Shown: positions 44,115 to 53,503, counted from the first letter of the stretch. The stretch: 54,934 nucleotides of DNA from Paracoccaceae bacterium (GCA_021775315.1 JAJFIC010000055.1:1-54934), one strand, 5' to 3'. Numbers and translations are program-made. Notes: a model not told the origin generated them from the sequence alone.

Positions 44115-46517
44115 TCAACTCAGCCCCGCCTTGGCCATCATTTGCTCGGCAGCCTCGGCCAGCAAGCGTTCTTCGGCTTGGCCCCGGATCGGCACTTTGC
44201 CAATTTCCAGCAACAACGGTGCTGCCAGCGGGGTCAGGTGTGGGGCGTGAACGTGATCGATCTTTCCGGCGACGCGGCTAAGCATCTCTTCGATCCGGGT
44301 GAAATCGACCAATCCGCGCATGGCCTCTTGTCGGGTCAGGCGCATGAGCAGGTGGTCAGGTTCGTATTTAAGTAAAGTGTCGTAAAGGATATCGGACGAA
44401 AATGTTGCTTGGCGACCCGATTTGCGTTTGCCCGGCAGGTTTTTTTCAATCAGGCCGGCAATGGTGGCCACATTGCGAAAACTGCGCTTCATTACGGCGT
44501 TGCCTGCAAGCCAGGTTTCCAAACCATCCAGCATGCCTTCACGTGCCAGAAATCGCGCGGGATCGGTGATTTCCTCAAGCCCCCAGATAAGCAACGCATA
44601 GTCGGTTGATACAAATCCCAAGGGGTGCAGTCCGGCATTTTCCATGCGTCGCGTTAGTAATAAGCCCAATGTTTGCAAGGCATTGCGACCGGCAAAGCCA
44701 TAAAAGCAGGTGAACTGGCGGCTGTCCAAAGGAAAGCTTTCGACCAGCAAACGGTCAGGGCTGGGCATGCTGGAAATTCGGCGTTGCAGGTGGAGCCAAT
44801 CCGCAGTGTGAGCGGGTAATTCGGGCCAGTCTTTGGCTTGTAGTTTTGCCAGAACGCGGTGCGACAAGACGGTTGAGGTTGCGAATTTGGTGCCTGAAAA
44901 CACGGCGATCTTGGGCTTTTTGGTGGCCTCGCGCGTCACTTGCACTGTCATTTCGCGGATGTTTTCATAGCGGACCACTTCGCCGCCTATCAAAAACGTG
45001 TCGCCCGGGGTTAGGGTGGCGGCAAAGGATTCCTCGACTTCGCCAAGCGGGCGACCGCCGCGCCGGTTTTTCAGGCGAACGGCCAGTGTTTCGGTGTCGA
45101 CAATGGTGCCAAGGTTCATTCGGATTTGGCGAGTTGCCCGTGGATCGCGCAAGGCATAGGTGCCGTCAGGCCGGGTGATCAACCGTTGCCATTTGTCATA
45201 AGCCTGCAGGGCGTAACCACCGGTTGCACAAAAGGACAGGCAGTCATCAAACTCTGCCCGGCTGAGATCGCGGTAAGGGCCAGCGCGGCGAAACTCATGA
45301 TAAAGAGCCGTTGCATCGAACGGGCCGGAACAGGCGGTGATCAGGATGTGCTGGCACAAAACATCGCGCGGGCCTGTGCCGCGCGGTTCGCCGTCAAGTT
45401 CATGGGCATACACGGCCTCTAGCGCGGCGCGGCATTCGATGACTTCAAACCGGTTTGCAGGCACCAGAATGGCGCGGGATGGGGCGTTGTAGCGGTGATT
45501 GGCGCGGCCGATACGCTGGACAAGACGTTTGATGTTTTTTGGCGCACCGATCTGAATCACCAGATCCACATCGCCCCAGTCAATGCCAAGATCCAGCGTC
45601 CCCGTACACACGATTGCACGCAAAGAATTACTGACCATGGCCAGTTCGACCTTTTCACGGGCCTCGCGCGAGAGTGAGCCATGATGCAGCCCGATGGCCA
45701 ACCCATCATCATTGGCCATCCAAAGCGCGCGAAAGAAGAGCTCAGCTTGGGCGCGGGTGTTGATGAAAATCAGGCTGGTGCCAGCCTTTTTAACTTCGGC
45801 CAATACCTCTGGAATGGCGTAATGGGCGCCAGCGCCGTTCCAGGGCGGGGCCGCGCTGGTTTCCAAAATGGTGACATCCGGATCCGGGCCGGGATCGGCC
45901 AACAGGATGTTTGTGCTGTGATCACCGGGTGACATGTATTCAGCAAGGGCTGGTGGATTTTCTACCGTCGCTGACAGGCCGATGCGGCGCAGATTTGGCG
46001 CGAGCGTTTCCAGCCGTGCAAGGGCAAGCATCATCTGATCGCCGCGTTTGCTTTCTGCCAGCGCATGGATTTCATCGACGATAACCCGTTGAAGTGAGGC
46101 AAAAATCTTTGGTGCGTCTTCATAAGACAGCAACAACGCAAGGCTTTCTGGCGTGGTCAACAGGATATGCGGCGGGTCGGCCCGTTGTCTGAGTCGTTTG
46201 GAATAAGAGGTATCACCGGTGCGATCCTCGACCCGGATCGGCAGGGCCATGTCTGCGATTGGAATGCCAAGGTTGCGGCGGATATCCGCGGCAAGAGCTT
46301 TGAGCGGCGAGACATAAAGTGTATGCAAGCCGCGCCCACCGTTGGCGAGTTCCCGGAGGCTGGGCAAAAACCCAGCCAGAGTTTTGCCGCCACCTGTTGG
46401 CGCGATCAGCAAGGTGGATTTATCGCATGCAAGGTCTAACAATGTCTGTTGGTGTGGGTGCAGTGACCAACCTTTTTGGGCGAACCAACTCTCGAAAATT
46501 TTCGGCAGTTTTGTCAT
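44115..46517 (-). CDS. Ligase-associated DEXH-box helicase (Lhr-like)
   Basis: This is the Lhr-type helicase of the ligase-associated DNA repair group. From ATG 46517 the 800-residue product has Walker A APTGGGKTLAGF near residues 39-50, the DEIH box in RVIVDEIHALAESKRGDQ, motif III GLSATV, and motif VI QRIGRANHRYNAPS, followed by a winged-helix and a C-terminal domain of the Lhr family. Length fits this group (about 800). It is followed by pdeM, supporting the name. Confidence 0.92.
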   Translation of the reverse strand: MTKLPKIFESWFAQKGWSLHPHQQTLLDLACDKSTLLIAPTGGGKTLAGFLPSLRELANGGRGLHTLYVSPLKALAADIRRNLGIPIADMALPIRVEDRTGDTSYSKRLRQRADPPHILLTTPESLALLLSYEDAPKIFASLQRVIVDEIHALAESKRGDQMMLALARLETLAPNLRRIGLSATVENPPALAEYMSPGDHSTNILLADPGPDPDVTILETSAAPPWNGAGAHYAIPEVLAEVKKAGTSLIFINTRAQAELFFRALWMANDDGLAIGLHHGSLSREAREKVELAMVSNSLRAIVCTGTLDLGIDWGDVDLVIQIGAPKNIKRLVQRIGRANHRYNAPSRAILVPANRFEVIECRAALEAVYAHELDGEPRGTGPRDVLCQHILITACSGPFDATALYHEFRRAGPYRDLSRAEFDDCLSFCATGGYALQAYDKWQRLITRPDGTYALRDPRATRQIRMNLGTIVDTETLAVRLKNRRGGRPLGEVEESFAATLTPGDTFLIGGEVVRYENIREMTVQVTREATKKPKIAVFSGTKFATSTVLSHRVLAKLQAKDWPELPAHTADWLHLQRRISSMPSPDRLLVESFPLDSRQFTCFYGFAGRNALQTLGLLLTRRMENAGLHPLGFVSTDYALLIWGLEEITDPARFLAREGMLDGLETWLAGNAVMKRSFRNVATIAGLIEKNLPGKRKSGRQATFSSDILYDTLLKYEPDHLLMRLTRQEAMRGLVDFTRIEEMLSRVAGKIDHVHAPHLTPLAAPLLLEIGKVPIRGQAEERLLAEAAEQMMAKAGLS

Positions 46518-46592
46518 TGCGCAAGGGTAGCAAAAGGCGGCCCTGCGGGCCATTCCTTTCAGCCCCTAACGGGGCGATGCGCGCCGCGCGGC

Positions 46593-46611
46593 AGTATTTT
46601 GAGAACAATGA
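46593..46611 (+). repeat. Intergenic repeat copy C
   Basis: AGTATTTTGAGAACAATGA matches copies A and B with changes only in the middle. It is preceded by a GCCG/CGGC hairpin at about 46583-46592 and by GCCCC-TAAC-GGGGC at 46562-46575. Both flanking genes run on the minus strand, so in this orientation it does not terminate a gene. Confidence 0.5.
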
Positions 46612-46620
46612 TATTGGAGT

Positions 46621-47439
46621 TTAGCTGGATTTCGCTTTGAGCCCGGCAACCAGATCGACCAGCAATTCCGGTAAGCGTGTGTCGGCGTCATCCGGGGCTG
46701 CATCAAGGGCGGATTGCACGTCTTTCTTTAGTATGCCGATTGTGTTTTCGGCCTCATAACCATCCCGCGAAAATTCAATCTGGTGAAATGCGGAGGCAAA
46801 CCAGTTCTGGCCGGAACTGTTGTCGATCAGGGTGAGCAGATTTTGTTGGCTGAGATTTTGATCTGCGGCCCAATCCAGCACAAGGCGGGTCATCACCGTG
46901 TTGGACGCCGCAAGCAGGTTGTTCAGGACCTTCGCGCTCATCCCGGCGCCAAAAGGGCCCATCCGGTGAAAGCTTGTGCCCATCGCGGCGAATAGCGGCT
47001 GGAGCGGGTCGAGGTCGTGTGCCGTTCCGCCTAGCATGAAAGACAAGCGACGTTCCTGTGCCGCGATTGCAGCACCTGACATCGGCGCGTCGATCAGCGT
47101 GATGTGTGCGGGAATTCGGGATCGTAAGGCCTGCAAATAGCGCGGTGATAGGGTTGAGCAAATAACGATGACGCGCAATGATTGGGTGCGGTCTATCAGG
47201 TTTTGGGCCGAAAAAAGCAGTTCCTCCGTTTGGGCGATATCGCGCACCACGGAGAAAAGAATGTGCAGGTCTTTGGCAAATATCAAAGCGTCGTTCTGAA
47301 CATGTGGCGCGAGATCGCCATATTGCGAGGCAGGTCGAATGTCAAAACCCCGCGCGTCAAAACCCGCCCCGATCAGGGCACGCAGCATGGGTTCGCCCAT
47401 GCGGCCACACCCGGCCAGACCGATACCTGTCAGGGTCAC
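46621..47439 (-). CDS. NAD(P)-binding beta-hydroxyacid dehydrogenase family protein
   Basis: The 272-residue product belongs to the 3-hydroxyisobutyrate / 6-phosphogluconate dehydrogenase superfamily. It has the nucleotide motif GLAGCGRMGEPMLRALIGAG at the N-terminus, the substrate loop DAPMSGAAIAAQERRLSFML and the catalytic lysine in GAGMSAKVLNNLLAASN. The start GTG 47439 overlaps the upstream ATPase stop (GTGA). Substrate is unknown, and the coupling with an AAA+ ATPase gene is unusual. Confidence 0.85.
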   Translation of the reverse strand: MTLTGIGLAGCGRMGEPMLRALIGAGFDARGFDIRPASQYGDLAPHVQNDALIFAKDLHILFSVVRDIAQTEELLFSAQNLIDRTQSLRVIVICSTLSPRYLQALRSRIPAHITLIDAPMSGAAIAAQERRLSFMLGGTAHDLDPLQPLFAAMGTSFHRMGPFGAGMSAKVLNNLLAASNTVMTRLVLDWAADQNLSQQNLLTLIDNSSGQNWFASAFHQIEFSRDGYEAENTIGILKKDVQSALDAAPDDADTRLPELLVDLVAGLKAKSS

Positions 47440-48737
47440 GGGGTTTCGTTCACGAACAAATTGGCCCAGGCCCGGTCAATCAGGGTTGGTGTCATTTGTG
47501 GCGCTATTCCTTCATAGGCGCAGATTGACAGGATTTGGTCGACCAGAAAAGGACTGTGAAAATTGGCAAAGACATTATCGACTTCTGGATAGCGGTTTTT
47601 CAGCATGTGAACGACCGATTGTTCGTCCAGCGGCACCTTTTTCGCCCGGCAGACGCGCATAAAGATTTGCAGGAACTCTTCCTGATTTGGGCCGTCGATT
47701 TTTACCTTATAGGCGATGCGTCGCAGGGCTGCGGCGTCAAACATTTCGGAAGGCAGGAAGTTGGTCGAGAAAATCACCAATGTGTCAAACGGCACGATGA
47801 ATTTTTCGCCCGATTGCAGCGCCAGAATGTCAAAGCCGCTTTCCATTGGCACAATCCAGCGATTTATCAGCGCCTGCGGTGGCTCAGCCTGACGACCAAG
47901 GTCATCGACGATGAACACGCCACCCGTGGATTTCAGCTGAAGCGACGCCTGATAGGTTCGCGACACGGCATTGTATTTCAAATCCAACATATCAAGCGTC
48001 AATTCACCGCCTGTTATCACGGTCGGGCGGCGACACAGCACGTAGCGGTTGTCAAAACGGTTGCTCGATCGACGCAAAGCACTTGTGTTTTCGTCTTTGA
48101 CCTTTGCCAGTTCATGCACGATCGGGTCGTAAAGGGTGATGACCTGGCCAAGATATTCAATCGCCAATGGCACGTAAATATTGTCGCCAAGCGCGTCCCG
48201 GATGCCATTTGAAATTGAGGATTTGCCGTTCCCGGCGGGGCCATACATCAGGATTGATTTACCCGAATTGATTGCTGGGCCAAGCTCGTCCAGCAGACCA
48301 TCGGGCAGGACAAGGTGGCTCATGGAATCGCTAAGCTGTTGTTTGGAAATGGTTATATCTTTGACCGCTTGGCGTTCAGTCTGGGCTTTGTAGGTTTCCA
48401 GCGGCACCGGCATCGCGCCGTAATATTCCGACTGTTGCAGGGCATCAAGCGCACGGGCCTTGCCAAGATCGGACAATTCATAGGCCATTTCGCTGGAGCC
48501 TTCGGCGTCGCGATTGCCCATCGCCTCAATCAGTTTTTGCTCGCGCACCATTTCAATCAGGTCCTGCGTCAACTGCACCGGCAGGCTGATGGCTTGGGCG
48601 ATGGCGCTGGCCGTGGCCAAATGGCGGCGAAATACTGTTTTCAGAAAGATATCGCGCAACATGACATTGGTCAGGCCGGTATCCGCAAGCGAGGTAGGCT
48701 GCGGCGGGGCTTTGACGTCGATTGCCTGCATGTTCAT
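47436..48737 (-). CDS. AAA+ ATPase of unknown role, Tad-locus neighbour
   Basis: The 433-residue product has an N-terminal helical part resembling a winged helix (LRDIFLKTVFRRHLATASAI), then an AAA+ core with Walker A GPAGNGKSS at residues 166-174, Walker B GGVFIVDDLGRQ at about 272-283, and sensor-I-like VIFSTNFLPSEMFDAAALRR. The C-terminus is a helical lid. No transposase partner is present, so it is not IstB. It lies two genes from cpaA on the same strand. It may serve envelope or pilus functions, but this is inferred from position. Confidence 0.75.
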   Translation of the reverse strand: MNMQAIDVKAPPQPTSLADTGLTNVMLRDIFLKTVFRRHLATASAIAQAISLPVQLTQDLIEMVREQKLIEAMGNRDAEGSSEMAYELSDLGKARALDALQQSEYYGAMPVPLETYKAQTERQAVKDITISKQQLSDSMSHLVLPDGLLDELGPAINSGKSILMYGPAGNGKSSISNGIRDALGDNIYVPLAIEYLGQVITLYDPIVHELAKVKDENTSALRRSSNRFDNRYVLCRRPTVITGGELTLDMLDLKYNAVSRTYQASLQLKSTGGVFIVDDLGRQAEPPQALINRWIVPMESGFDILALQSGEKFIVPFDTLVIFSTNFLPSEMFDAAALRRIAYKVKIDGPNQEEFLQIFMRVCRAKKVPLDEQSVVHMLKNRYPEVDNVFANFHSPFLVDQILSICAYEGIAPQMTPTLIDRAWANLFVNETP

Positions 48738-48884
48738 CGTGGGCCTCGTTTTTATTGTTATTTTGGTCGATTCTATCGGTTTTCATGGTTTCCGCCAACA
48801 AAAACTACATTTGGCTTTAATGCGGGTTTTGCATCCGGACCATAGGAGTTGTAGAGTTGTAAAAAGGTAAATTGGCGGCGAAAA

Positions 48885-50504
48885 ATGGGCAGGCCTTCGG
48901 CAGGGATATTATTCGGTTTTCTGGTGGCGGTGCTGGTGGTTCAGGCCGGGCTTTTGCTTGGAAAAGGCGTGTTGCTGATCGACCAGCACGAAGGTGACGC
49001 GCTGCATTTGATGCAGATTTCGCTGCGGATGGGGCAGGGACAGTGGCCGCATCTGGATTTCATGACCCCAATTGGTGTTTTGGCTTTTGCGCCGGTTTCC
49101 TGGCTTATTTCGCTTGGCGTTGGGGCTGGTAAAGCGATGATGGGCAGTATGCTGATGGTTGCCCTTTTGATGTTGTCCGCGATCTGGTGGGTCGGGTTTT
49201 CACGGTTGTCTTCGGGGTTGGCTTTTGCCTTTGGCGGGTTTTTGATTTTACTGATCACTGCGTTGGTTTATGGCGGTGACGCGCAGGTGGCCTCGATCTC
49301 GATGTATTATAACCGCTGGGCTTGGGCGGTTGTGTTCATGCTGGTGACACTGGTTGTTTTACCTGCCGGTCGCGAGTCCGAGGTTGCTGACGGCTTGGTT
49401 TTTGGCTTTGGCATGGCTTTTCTGGCGCTGTGCAAAATTACCTTTTTCGCGGCCTTCCTGCCGGGTATTTTGTTGGGTCTGATAATACGCAAACAATGGA
49501 CGGCGTTGGGTGTTGGTCTGGCAATTGGCTTGCTGGTCGCGGGTGCGATGACGTTGTTTGGCGGGCCTGAATTCTGGGTCGCTTACATTGGCGATTTGCG
49601 CGCTGTCAGCGGGTCGGGCATTCGCCCTCAGCCCGGTGAAAGCCTGTCTTATCTTTTGATTTCGCCAGTGTTTCTGGCCGGAAACCTGTGCCTGCTGGCC
49701 GGGATTGTTCTGCTCAGGCAGGGCGGTCAGGCGGTTGAGGGGATGCTGTTGCTGGTTTTCGCGCCTGCTTTTATCTATGCCACTTATCAAAATTGGGGAA
49801 ATGACCCTAAATGGCTGATTATACTTGGGTTTATCCTGCTGTCTTTACGACCCGATCGCCACCTGAATAATGCGTTTGGTTGGGATGTGGGCCGCTCTTT
49901 GGGCATCGTTAGTCTGGTTTCCTTTGCTCTGATCCTGCCGACAATTTACACGATCAGCCTTGCGAATGTCCGCCACGCGCGACTGGATCGGGCCGATTTC
50001 TTTCAGGTCTTTCCGGGTGCGAATAATGATGATGTGTTCATGCGCGTGGATCGGATGTACGCAACCGTACGACGCGCGCCGTTTTCTGTGGATAACGCCA
50101 ACATCAGACAGACGGCCGAGGCAGCGATTGCCTTGCCCGAGGATACGCTGTTTGGTCAACCGCTTGGCCTTTGCAAGCTGCATATGGGGCTGGTCGGCAT
50201 GCTGCAACAGATGGCGACTGATCTGGAGGAAATGGATGGGTTGAGCGGCAAATCCGTGTTTGTTGCCGACACGTTTTCAAACCTATGGTTGTTTGGAAAA
50301 ACCACCCCCGTACCAAAGGCCGCGCCGTGGTATTATGGGGTGCAACCGGCCTATAAGAACGCTGATTTTCTGCTGGTGCCGCTATGTCCGGCGACCCCTG
50401 CTGCGCGATCACAAATTCTGGCAGGATTGCCGCTGTCAGGTGTGAATTTTCAAGAGGTCATGCGCAACGAATTGTTCATTTTGTTGCGAGTTTTACCTGA
50501 TTAG
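48885..50504 (+). CDS. Polytopic membrane protein of unknown function
   Basis: The 539-residue product has about ten to eleven hydrophobic segments in residues 1-370 and a periplasmic C-terminal domain of about 170 residues. A loop after the first helix has IDQHEGDALHLMQISLRMGQ and FMTPIGVLAFAP, the kind of acidic loop found in GT-C-type membrane glycosyltransferases. The C-terminal part has two cysteines (LCKLHMGLV, VPLCPATP). It is inserted in opposite orientation between the AAA+ ATPase and cpaA. Sugar transfer to pilin or envelope is a guess from topology. Confidence 0.65.
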   Translation: MGRPSAGILFGFLVAVLVVQAGLLLGKGVLLIDQHEGDALHLMQISLRMGQGQWPHLDFMTPIGVLAFAPVSWLISLGVGAGKAMMGSMLMVALLMLSAIWWVGFSRLSSGLAFAFGGFLILLITALVYGGDAQVASISMYYNRWAWAVVFMLVTLVVLPAGRESEVADGLVFGFGMAFLALCKITFFAAFLPGILLGLIIRKQWTALGVGLAIGLLVAGAMTLFGGPEFWVAYIGDLRAVSGSGIRPQPGESLSYLLISPVFLAGNLCLLAGIVLLRQGGQAVEGMLLLVFAPAFIYATYQNWGNDPKWLIILGFILLSLRPDRHLNNAFGWDVGRSLGIVSLVSFALILPTIYTISLANVRHARLDRADFFQVFPGANNDDVFMRVDRMYATVRRAPFSVDNANIRQTAEAAIALPEDTLFGQPLGLCKLHMGLVGMLQQMATDLEEMDGLSGKSVFVADTFSNLWLFGKTTPVPKAAPWYYGVQPAYKNADFLLVPLCPATPAARSQILAGLPLSGVNFQEVMRNELFILLRVLPD

Positions 50505-50542
50505 CACGCTCTGAAAACCCGGCCTGTTCTTGTGGTCAATCG

Positions 50543-51037
50543 CTAGAGGCCCATCAAGCCCAGGACGAGGTAAAAGATCAACGTACCGGACAGCGCCAGC
50601 CCCATGGGGAAATCTTTGCCCGCGTTCCAGGATTCCCAGCTTTCGGTCATGCGACGGATGGGGCCGATCATGCTGAAGGCCCTGTGGGTTACGTAGGCCG
50701 CTAATAGCATCGCTGCGAATAACAGTAAAACCGCGCGGGTATCGCCATAGGCGAAAAATGGGGCGATTGCCGCTGCGTATTTTGCGTCACCACCGCCGAC
50801 AAGCCGCAGGGCGTTGGCGACAAAGCCAAGCAACAGCACGACGACCAACTGCAACAGGCGCCCCAAATAGGTTTCAAACGGCAGAGCGATTAAACCGAAC
50901 ACCAAAAACACCGCGGCCATGACCATGACGGCGCGGTTGGTGATTTTCATGTATTTAAGGTCGCTCCAGGCCACCCAAAGGGCGACGGGTAGGGCGGCGG
51001 GCAACAGCCAGATCGCTTCAAAAGCAGTGATTTCCAT
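50543..51037 (-). CDS. cpaA: Prepilin peptidase CpaA (TadV)
   Basis: CpaA is the aspartyl membrane protease that cleaves the Flp prepilin leader. The 164-residue product has five or so membrane helices and the two catalytic aspartates, Asp26 in WSDLKYMKITNR and Asp84 in the GxGD-type motif GGGDAKYAAAIAPFF. It lacks the N-methyltransferase domain of PilD, as Tad enzymes do. It ends the minus-strand Tad operon in this window, 19 bp after the TPR lipoprotein gene. Confidence 0.9.
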   Translation of the reverse strand: MEITAFEAIWLLPAALPVALWVAWSDLKYMKITNRAVMVMAAVFLVFGLIALPFETYLGRLLQLVVVLLLGFVANALRLVGGGDAKYAAAIAPFFAYGDTRAVLLLFAAMLLAAYVTHRAFSMIGPIRRMTESWESWNAGKDFPMGLALSGTLIFYLVLGLMGL

Positions 51038-51056
51038 GGGTGTCTATTGCTTGTTT

Positions 51057-51902
51057 CTAGTTTTCGAGAGCGGCAAGCGTGCGCACCGCAACGTCGAAAT
51101 GTTGCGGATGGGTTTCGATGGCCTCTTCCAGCAGGCCACGCCCGATGTCTATATCGCCCTGCCTGATCGCGCTGATGGCCATGGTGTGCAGCAATTCTGC
51201 CCGTTCGATTTGTGTCATACGAATGATCGGCAAGGAATATTTCCGCTGGGAAGCGCGGGCCAGCACAAGGTTGTTTTTTGCGGTAAACATGTCCTTGTCA
51301 TAGGTGATTGCTTGCAGGAAAAGCTTTTCTGCCTGATTGAAATCACCGCGCGTCAGTTTGGAATAGCCCCAGTTGTTGTAAACGCCAGCCGGGGTCGTGG
51401 TCAGCCCCGATGCGGTTTCATAGAAACTGTCGGCTTTGTCCCAATCCTGGTTGCTGTCGGCAATCATTGCCTCTAGCCGGTAGCGTTTATAGGTTTCAAA
51501 GGTGGGCGGCACTTTGTTAAGCTGCGCCTCGGCCTTTGGCCATTCGTTTGTGCGGATCAAGGCATCGGCAAAATCCACCCGGTCGCTGTTGGTTGCCTCT
51601 TTGTCGTCCACAATATCAGCAAAAACCAACACTGCCTCGGACGCGCGTTTTGCCCGCACCAGCGATTTTGCCAAACCACGCTTGAAATCAAGACGACCCG
51701 GTTCCTGCGTCAATGCCCGCTGGAAATAATCCACGGCCTCGTTCGGGTCGGCCACCGTCATCATGATGTCGTTCAGATTTGTTGCATCAATGACGTTCAC
51801 GCCATCGATCTTTTTGTCCACATCCGGCTTTTTCAGCTTTTCACAAGCCGAAAGCCCCAGAACAAGACTGGTGCAAATCACTGTTAAAGAAAAAAGTCTC
51901 AC
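51057..51902 (-). CDS. TPR lipoprotein, TadD-like
   Basis: The 281-residue product has a lipoprotein signal (LTVICTSLVLGLSAC, lipid Cys in LSAC) and tetratricopeptide repeats (AVDYFQRALTQEPGRLDFKR; GVYNNWGYSKLTRGDFNQAE; AEKLFLQAITYDKDMFTAKN). TadD is a pilotin-like lipoprotein of Tad secretion. It is the second of two such genes between tadC and cpaA, 15 bp after the first. Confidence 0.85.
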   Translation of the reverse strand: MRLFSLTVICTSLVLGLSACEKLKKPDVDKKIDGVNVIDATNLNDIMMTVADPNEAVDYFQRALTQEPGRLDFKRGLAKSLVRAKRASEAVLVFADIVDDKEATNSDRVDFADALIRTNEWPKAEAQLNKVPPTFETYKRYRLEAMIADSNQDWDKADSFYETASGLTTTPAGVYNNWGYSKLTRGDFNQAEKLFLQAITYDKDMFTAKNNLVLARASQRKYSLPIIRMTQIERAELLHTMAISAIRQGDIDIGRGLLEEAIETHPQHFDVAVRTLAALEN

Positions 51903-51917
51903 GTTCGGGGACTTCCT

Positions 51918-52508
51918 CTACTGCTCGATGTCTGTTTCCGGTGTTTGCAGCAGCAGATAGCGCCCGTTGCCACGTCGAACCAGTTCAAACTTATCTTCGT
52001 TACGAACAACATACGCGGTATTTTCTGTTCTGGCGATAGCAAGGCGCAAATTTTCGCGAATTTGGTCGGAATTTCCGTTATCTAAGGCATAAGCGTTGCG
52101 AAAAACACGCCTTGCTTCGCCTTCTTCGTTCAATTCCATCAATACAACCCCAAGGTTATTCCATGCCGGAACATGCTCGGGGTCTTTTTCGACTGCTTTT
52201 CTGAGCAGGGTTTCGGCCTGTTTCAGGCGCCCCAGCTTCAAATTGGCCGAACCCAGCGCGCTGAGCACGTCGGCATTGAGGCCGTGATCGACCGCGCCGC
52301 GTGTATACGCCCTGAGGGCAAGTTCATATTCCCCAGCGGCCATCAGACGGTGGCCAACGATCAGGCCATCCACGGCCTCGGTCAATTTGGGGGTGCCCTT
52401 GGGGGCTTTCGGGCCAACCCGATTATTTTGCAGACCATGCGTTGATGATTGGCAAGCCGCTAATGTCAGCATCAATGCCAGACTGATGTGCCTCACCCAG
52501 TGGTGCAA
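51918..52508 (-). CDS. TPR lipoprotein, TadD
   Basis: The 196-residue product has a lipoprotein signal (ISLALMLTLAACQS, Cys in LAAC) and three or so tetratricopeptide repeats (ALRAYTRGAVDHGLNADVLS; LKQAETLLRKAVEKDPEHVP; AWNNLGVVLMELNEEGEARR). It directly follows tadC (three bases between), the usual place of tadD, so it is the best TadD of the two. It supports outer-membrane secretin assembly. Confidence 0.85.
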   Translation of the reverse strand: MHHWVRHISLALMLTLAACQSSTHGLQNNRVGPKAPKGTPKLTEAVDGLIVGHRLMAAGEYELALRAYTRGAVDHGLNADVLSALGSANLKLGRLKQAETLLRKAVEKDPEHVPAWNNLGVVLMELNEEGEARRVFRNAYALDNGNSDQIRENLRLAIARTENTAYVVRNEDKFELVRRGNGRYLLLQTPETDIEQ

Positions 52509-52511
52509 AAC

Positions 52512-53495
52512 CTATCTACCTTCCCCCATCAGAACGACGATATCGTAAATCGATGGCCCGATCAGGATAATCAACAATGGCGGCAGGGTAAACATCATGG
52601 TGCCTAGTGTCAGCTTTGTCGGCAGCACATTTGCCTTTTCTTCGGCGCGCATCACCCGTTTGTCACGCATTTCAGCCGCATAAACCCGCAAAGCGTCCGA
52701 AATGGATGTACCAAAGCTGGCTGACTGGATCAGAACTGTCACAAAGGCAGAAATGTCTTGGGCACCGGCGCGTTCGGCCATGTCGCGCAGAACGTTGACC
52801 CGATCCTTACCGGCCTTCATTTCGTTGGCAACAATACCGAATTCTTCGGCAAGATCGGGAAAACCCGGTTTAATCTCATCTGACACACGCAGAATGGATT
52901 GATCCAGCGATTGGCCAGCCTCGACGCAGACCAGCATCAGGTCCAGCGCGTCCGGGAACCCTTCCATCAGGTTGCCCTGTCTCGTCTGGCGACGACGTTC
53001 CACCCAATAGGTCGGCAGGTAGTATCCGGCACCCGCAGGTATCAGGATCGTCAGCAAGGCCGATTGCATGTTTACACTGTCCAAACGGATCAGAACCAGC
53101 AGGACGCCGAAACACAGCAGACCAATCGCAAGCGCGAATTGGGCGAAATGGAAGGTCCGAACCGAGGATTTTTGCCGATATCCAGCCTGCACCAGCTTAA
53201 GCTGAATGGCTGAATAGGCGGTTTGGTCCTGAGGTTCCAGAAAGGTGGCGTATTTGTCGAGATTGGGGCCTTTTTCCTCGTATCGCAGTTTGGGCTGCGC
53301 GGCCTCGTCTTTCTTTTTCGGGGCTGCCTTCTTGTTCCCGGACACCAGCTTTTTGAATGGATCAGCCTTGCCTTTCAGCATCACTGGCAATGAGCCGAGG
53401 ATCAACAAAAGTCCCAATAAACCGACCGCGAACAGCGGCCCCATTTCACCGAAATTATCGGTTAACCACAGCATTGCCTGATCTACATACCCCAT
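52512..53495 (-). CDS. tadC: Tad pilus platform protein TadC
   Basis: TadC is an inner-membrane protein of the type II secretion F family that works with TadB and the TadA ATPase in Flp pilus assembly. The 327-residue product has an N-terminal membrane helix (LFAVGLLGLLLILGSLPVML), a central pair of helices, the T2SSF domain (FPDALDLMLVCVEAGQSLDQ; FGIVANEMKAGKDRVNVLRD) and a C-terminal helix. It begins eight bases after tadB. Confidence 0.93.
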   Translation of the reverse strand: MGYVDQAMLWLTDNFGEMGPLFAVGLLGLLLILGSLPVMLKGKADPFKKLVSGNKKAAPKKKDEAAQPKLRYEEKGPNLDKYATFLEPQDQTAYSAIQLKLVQAGYRQKSSVRTFHFAQFALAIGLLCFGVLLVLIRLDSVNMQSALLTILIPAGAGYYLPTYWVERRRQTRQGNLMEGFPDALDLMLVCVEAGQSLDQSILRVSDEIKPGFPDLAEEFGIVANEMKAGKDRVNVLRDMAERAGAQDISAFVTVLIQSASFGTSISDALRVYAAEMRDKRVMRAEEKANVLPTKLTLGTMMFTLPPLLIILIGPSIYDIVVLMGEGR

Positions 53496-53503
53496 TTGCG
53501 CAC

